A stretch of DNA of 64,000 bases from Cephalopachus bancanus. Taxonomy: Eukaryota; Chordata; Mammalia; Primates; Tarsiidae. This document shows positions 59,765 through 64,000 of the stretch, piece by piece. The stretch covers positions 14,883,501 through 14,947,500 of the forward strand of contig JAPVLO010000003.1 of NCBI GenBank assembly GCA_027257055.1. Direction: 5' to 3'. Each line of letters begins with the position of its first letter. Position 1 is the first letter of the stretch. The notes beneath the pieces were generated by a model. The model saw nothing but the letters and a program-made list of their open reading frames with translations, was not told the origin of the DNA and ran no database searches. A program made the position numbers and the translations under genes.

Positions 59765-60496
59765 GGATATTCCCTCTGGGTCACAATCAATCCCTGAGTA
59801 GTTGATCCACCACAGAGATAGAATCTGTAGCTCTATGGTGAGCAAGTCAGAGCACTTTCCTGCCTCGCCTTCAAGATGTTGGTAGGGTACCTCTCTTGTC
59901 CTCTTCCATGGGACTTTGCCTCTGTACTCTCTCTGCAACCCCTGTTGCCAGTGCCCTGCCAGGTGCTGAAGTGGTGAGGCAAAACCAGAGCCAGCAGTCT
60001 CTCTCCTGCTGCACCAGTGAGGGAAAGCCTGGGGTGATATTTTCTCCCCACAGTTTGTTCGTTAAAAATAATAATAATAATAATGGCACTCAGCTTCTGC
60101 AACCTGGGAAGAGTCAGGGAGGAAGCAGAGAAGCTGCAGCACCACTTGTTGCACCAGGGGCCTGACCACTTGCTCATGAGCCCCTGCTTTGACAGTCTCT
60201 CACAATTATTTTCTTCCCAGGGAGGGTTTGTTGATTTAAAAAAAAAGAAAAGAAAAAATGACACTTGGCTTCTGCATCCTGGGAATCGCTAGGGTCCAAG
60301 CCCAGCAGCTGAGGCACCAGCCGCTGCACCAGGAGAGCCCTGGCTGCTAGCTCCCTAGCGCTCACTCAGTCAGTCACTCACACGCCCACTCGCTCACCAG
60401 CACGTACACAAAATTTTCCATACACTCACTCACTCACACAGGGACTCACATAGTCTGACTGGCTTGGCTGCCATTTTCCCAACCTCCTATGAGCAA
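59765..60496 (-). mobile_element. L1 5'UTR-only insertion, with two tandem monomers, no A-tail
   Basis: It is homologous to the 5'UTR at 14945-15767 and in the same (minus) orientation relative to itself, with the element's 5' start at about 60488. It is flanked by 'acacttctca' (59755-59764 and 60497-60506) from the host L1. It carries two units of about 175 bp (about 60047-60222 and 60223-60398), each an A/T-rich stretch plus 'cttctgca-cctgggaa'. No ORF1 sequence and no T-run are present at the left end, where an A-tail would lie. Confidence 0.75.
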
Positions 60497-60644
60497 ACAC
60501 TTCTCAAAGGAAGACATCCAAATAGCCAACAAACATATGAAAAATGCTCAGCTTCATTAATCATCAGAGAAATACAAATCAAAATTACAATGAGATCTCA
60601 CCTTACACAGGTCAGGATGGCTATCATTAAAAAGTCAAAAAGCA

Positions 60645-60925
60645 GCCGGGCTCAGTGGCTCAGCCTGTAATCCCGCGCCTTTGGGAGGCTGAGGTGAGTG
60701 GATTGCCTGAGCCTGCAGGTTCGAGACCGCCTGGGCAGCGAGACCTCATCTCTACAATAAATCAAAAAATCAGCCGGGCGTGGTAGCACATGCCTGTAAT
60801 TCTGGCTACTCGAAAGGCTGAGGCGGAAGGATCGCCGGATCCCAGCAGGGGAGGCTGCGGTGGCCGGGAGCGGCCACTGCACTCCAGTCTGGGCGACTGA
60901 GTGAGACTCCAACTCAAAAAAAAAA
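60645..60925 (+). mobile_element. Full-length young Alu, plus strand
   Basis: It starts 'gccgggctcagtggctcagc', a complete dimer with an A-tail. The duplication 'aaagtcaaaaagca' lies at 60631-60644 and 60926-60939. It is a good local reference for this Alu type. Confidence 0.97.
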
Positions 60926-61606
60926 AAAGTCAAAAAGCAACAGGTGTTGGTGAGGTTGAGGAGAAAAGGGAATTCTCTACAAAGTTGATGGGAATAGAGT
61001 TTAGTTCAACCTTTGTGGAAAGCATTGTGGTGATTTCTCAGAGAACTGAAAATTGAGCTACCATTTGATCCAGCAATCCCACTCCTGATAATATACCCAG
61101 AGGAACACAAATCGTTCTACCAAAAAGACTCCTATATGTGTATGTTTATTTCAGCACTATTCATGATAGCAAAAAAAAGTGGAACCAAACCAGATGCCCA
61201 TCAAAAATGGACAGGAGAAGGAAAATGTGGTACATACACATGATGTAATACTACACAACCATAAACAAGAACAAAATCATGTCCTTTGCAGCAACATGGA
61301 TGCAGCTGGATACCATCTTTCCAAGTAAATTCTCATAGAAACAAAAAACTGAATATTTCATGTTCTCACTCATAAGTGGGCACTAAACATTGGGCACAGA
61401 GGCACAAGAATGGGAACAACAGACTGGGCATTGCTAAGAGAAGGAGGAAGGGAGGGGAGACAAGGGGCACACAACCACTCATTGGGTGCCTTGTCTATTA
61501 CTGGGACAGAAAAGGACTTGCTAGAAGCCCAAAGTTTGCCTTCATGCAGTTTACTTATGTAGCAAATCCTCACATGTACCCACTACTCCAAAATAAATAA
61601 TAAAAA

Positions 61607-61796
61607 AATTATCCCCGCCAGATTTCACTATAACTTAATCTAGCTGTTGCATAGTTTGGTTTTTTTACATGTTGGTTAGATTCATGTGAAAATAGATTTT
61701 GTACATGATGTGAAGATTTCTTTTACAAATAGTTAAGAAAACACCCTGCCACAACTTTTCTAAGTAATCCTTTTTAGTCACAAAATTGAAATAACT
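61607..61796. other. Unassigned sequence
   Basis: Short AT-rich gap between the old L1 end and the simple repeat. Confidence 0.4.
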
Positions 61797-61930
61797 TTGA
61801 CATATACAAAATATGTAAATGTGTGTACAAGTATATATGAGCATATATATACATATATACATGTGCACACAAATATATGCATACACAAACACATTTGTAT
61901 ACACACCCATATATACTTATTAATATATGC
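61797..61930. repeat. Alternating purine-pyrimidine (TA/TG/CA) simple repeat
   Basis: A degenerate run of 'atata' and 'acaca' motifs ('gagcatatatatacatatat' region). The small open frames over it on both strands reflect the repeat, not coding. Confidence 0.85.
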
Positions 61931-63769
61931 CATGTCTCTGGCTGTCAATCATATGCCCTGTTACTTTTTTTTTTTGCCAAAGTTCTATTTTTCAAATTAT
62001 CATAGCTACACATTTTTTTAATCAAGTAAGGAAAGTTCTACTCTGCAAGATCTGATTATGTGAATACATGCTAAAATAAAATATGGTTTTTCAGCTATCA
62101 AGTTTGTTAGTAAATATTTAAATTGATTTCTACAATAGACTTTTATTATTTTATATGAGTGTGATATTTAAACATTGCTTGTGTGTATGAGGAGTAAGCA
62201 GCCTGCTGCCTGAGTCAGACCATGGACTGTACTGTGGATCACGCCACCAGCTGGCCTGTTGCATGACAGAGAACGGTCTCCACTAGTCACAAACTACATC
62301 TGTTTGTGCCTTTATTTGTTAGACAATCTGGCACCAGGAACAGCTGACAAGAAAGATTTGAAAACAGTATGTTTGATTGATGTGTCTAGAGTTATCTCTA
62401 AATCCAAATAAAATGTTAAGTGCTATCAAGAAATCATAAATCAGGCACGTCTCTCTTTGAGCCATGAAGGGTCTTGCTAAAGCTTTTATGACACCCATTT
62501 GTGTGAGATACAATTGGCTTGTATTCAACAATAGGATTTAGACTTGTTTGTACCACACACTTAAATAGGCCACATTTTTACCTTGATTCAACTGTGATGT
62601 ATAGCACAGGACCTAACAATTAAGTCATGATGATGGAAATAGAAGTCGAGTTTTCAATGAGTTAAGAGGAATACAGAGAACATTGAGAGAAAATGAAAAA
62701 AGTGGTTTATCTAAGGAGAGTATTGGAAGAGGAGCTGTGGTCAAGAAATCTGTTCATGGGGAAAGGGACACCGATCAGAGCAGGCATGAATAATCTAGGG
62801 AGCACACACCATTGGGACATCACTTTGAGGAGATCCCAGCACTGAACCATTATATGTTAGGACAAGAAAATTTCACATTTTTATATCCGTGAAAACTCTA
62901 AATGACCATCAGACAATGCAAATATACTTCTATACTTCATCAAGAAAAGATTTTTTTTTTAATTTCCTTTTCTGTTGTATTAGATGTCACCAATTAGTAC
63001 CAGCTCTGCCTAACTTAGGCTAAAAAGGAATTACTAGAATATTGTGAAGTTCATGGAATCAAACTCAAAAAATGGATACAAAAACAAGATAGGATAATAG
63101 GCACGACAGTATAATCAACTATATTGTCAAGTATGCCCCAGGAGCAGATGGGCTCTGATGACATCTTGTCACCAGCACTATTGCCCCAGACTCTGCTGCT
63201 GTGCACCATGGCAAAGAATGGATTCTAATGTGCCTTTGGGTTTTTGCTTGACTCACTCAACCCGTGAAGTCTTAGTCAGGAGCATCTAATTGGCTGATCT
63301 TGGTCATGTGCCTACCTGACTTTGGCTGCAAGGGGAAGAGAATCTGGAACCCTGAATTTCTTTAAAGTAAGGCTGGACCTTGACTTCTTAGCAAGCTCCA
63401 AGTGTGAGAGGGGAAAAGGTTTGGATGTTGACTAGCAAAACACACACACATACGTAGGCATGACAGTATAGTCAACGTTATGCATATTTTTGGGGTGATT
63501 TCACTAGTTACTAGGGAAGAAAATGCTAGATATCTATTTGTTGTCAAGTAGCTGCCTTTCTCCAGAAGGCAAAGTGATCCCAATTTGTTCTTTTTATGTT
63601 TTATTTCACCTCTTCCTTTGAATCCTTGTCTCATGACTTTCTCTTGGCACTCATAGAATGTTACAAGGCAAAAATGAATTAGGCAGGGAAAAACAAAGCA
63701 TGTTTTTCTTATATCGTCCCATTTTGTAGAGGCTGTTTCCTATGAGTTCTGCTCCTCTCACCAGCCTCA
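61931..63769. other. Unassigned sequence
   Basis: No gene recognised. The part at 63120-63420 ('agcatctaattggctgatct', 'gaccttgacttcttagcaag') looks like a diverged interspersed repeat that I cannot name. Confidence 0.35.
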
Positions 63770-64000
63770 TATCTAAGTGTTTCACTGCTCAGCTCAAATG
63801 CTGTCCTTTCTGGCAGGGTCACCTCAGACTGCCCTCACCATTGCCTGACCCCGTAAGTGCCCATAATCTGTTCCTTCAAGTGCTTTAAATATGCCTTTCT
63901 AACACTTATGGCATTCTCTCATGATTGTTGATGTAATTACTCATCTCCCTGGCTAGACTGTGAATTCCCTGAAAGAGACTTACCTGTCACTCCATCCTCT
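63770..64000 (+). repeat. L2 LINE 3' fragment, runs off the right edge
   Basis: The blocks 'gctcagctcaaatgctgtcc', 'ggtcacctcagactgccctc', 'ttaaatatgcctttctaacac' and 'ggctagactgtgaattccctg' follow the order of the L2 3' region. It continues beyond the window. Confidence 0.7.

Larger units (their letters stand above)
49638..61606 (+). mobile_element. Older L1, plus strand, split into six pieces by later insertions
   Basis: Host pieces: 49638-49940, 51509-52536, 58902-59007, 59114-59764, 60497-60644 and 60926-61606. Read end to end they give one 5'-truncated L1 from the ORF2 linker to its 3'UTR. It ends at about 61606 ('aaaataaataataaaaaaatt') with an older-type 3'UTR ('gcacacaaccactcattggg'). 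Five elements sit inside, and four of the five junction pairs carry clear duplications. ORF2 fragments are readable (for example 49638-49866) but broken throughout. Confidence 0.88.

Noticed and set aside
61797..62021. His/Tyr/Ile-rich open frames near 61.8 kb
   Set aside because: They are the translation of an alternating purine-pyrimidine simple repeat.

Overview
The window is mammalian nuclear DNA with no recognisable host exon. Almost everything I can name is transposable-element sequence. Dimeric 7SL-derived Alu elements and young L1 LINEs show it is a primate. The Alus share features (GC-rich right arm, 'gagttggagtctc' tail end, 'gatttattgtagagatgaggtct' linker) that do not match the human AluS/AluY, lemur or galago consensus sequences as I recall them. 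A tarsier is my best guess, held loosely.

Layout. 1-3604: L1 (+), cut by the window edge. 3605-6935: an old L1M (+) with Alus and a Tigger-like DNA element. 6936-8784: largely unassigned. 8785-16135: MER5-like hAT elements, one split by a 6.9 kb L1 (-) that carries three Alus in its body, one Alu in its 5'UTR, and two further L1 3' ends. 16249-17275: a Tigger transposon with a decayed transposase. 17650-24174: mostly unassigned AT-rich DNA with MIR, L2, Alu and a 5'-inverted L1. 24175-25385: older L1 (-). 25386-31790: a wrecked gammaretrovirus-like ERV (LTR, leader, gag start, pol, env start). 32058-33320: an L1 5'UTR-like block with tandem monomers. 33320-41209: mostly unassigned, with Alus, an L1M and a MIR. 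41223-47505: a young full-length L1 (-) with perfect flanking duplications and an intact ORF1. 49638-61606: an old L1 (+) into which five later elements have inserted, including a 6.4 kb full-length L1. 61607-64000: unassigned sequence, an AT-rich simple repeat and L2.

The elements work as a retrotransposition record, not as host genes. L1 supplies ORF1 (RNA-binding chaperone) and ORF2 (endonuclease plus reverse transcriptase), and Alus use the L1 machinery. Most insertions still show A-tails and target-site duplications, so much of the order of events can be read directly. No tRNA, rRNA, CRISPR or prokaryotic operon is present.

Points most worth attention: a UGA codon at the same ORF2 position in both full-length L1s of one lineage, with the frame otherwise open downstream; at least three unrelated L1 5'UTR promoter types in one window, some with tandem monomers; an L1 with an apparent 3' transduction bounded by a 14-bp duplication; a 5'UTR-only L1 insertion without an A-tail; and several tiny L1 3'-end insertions.
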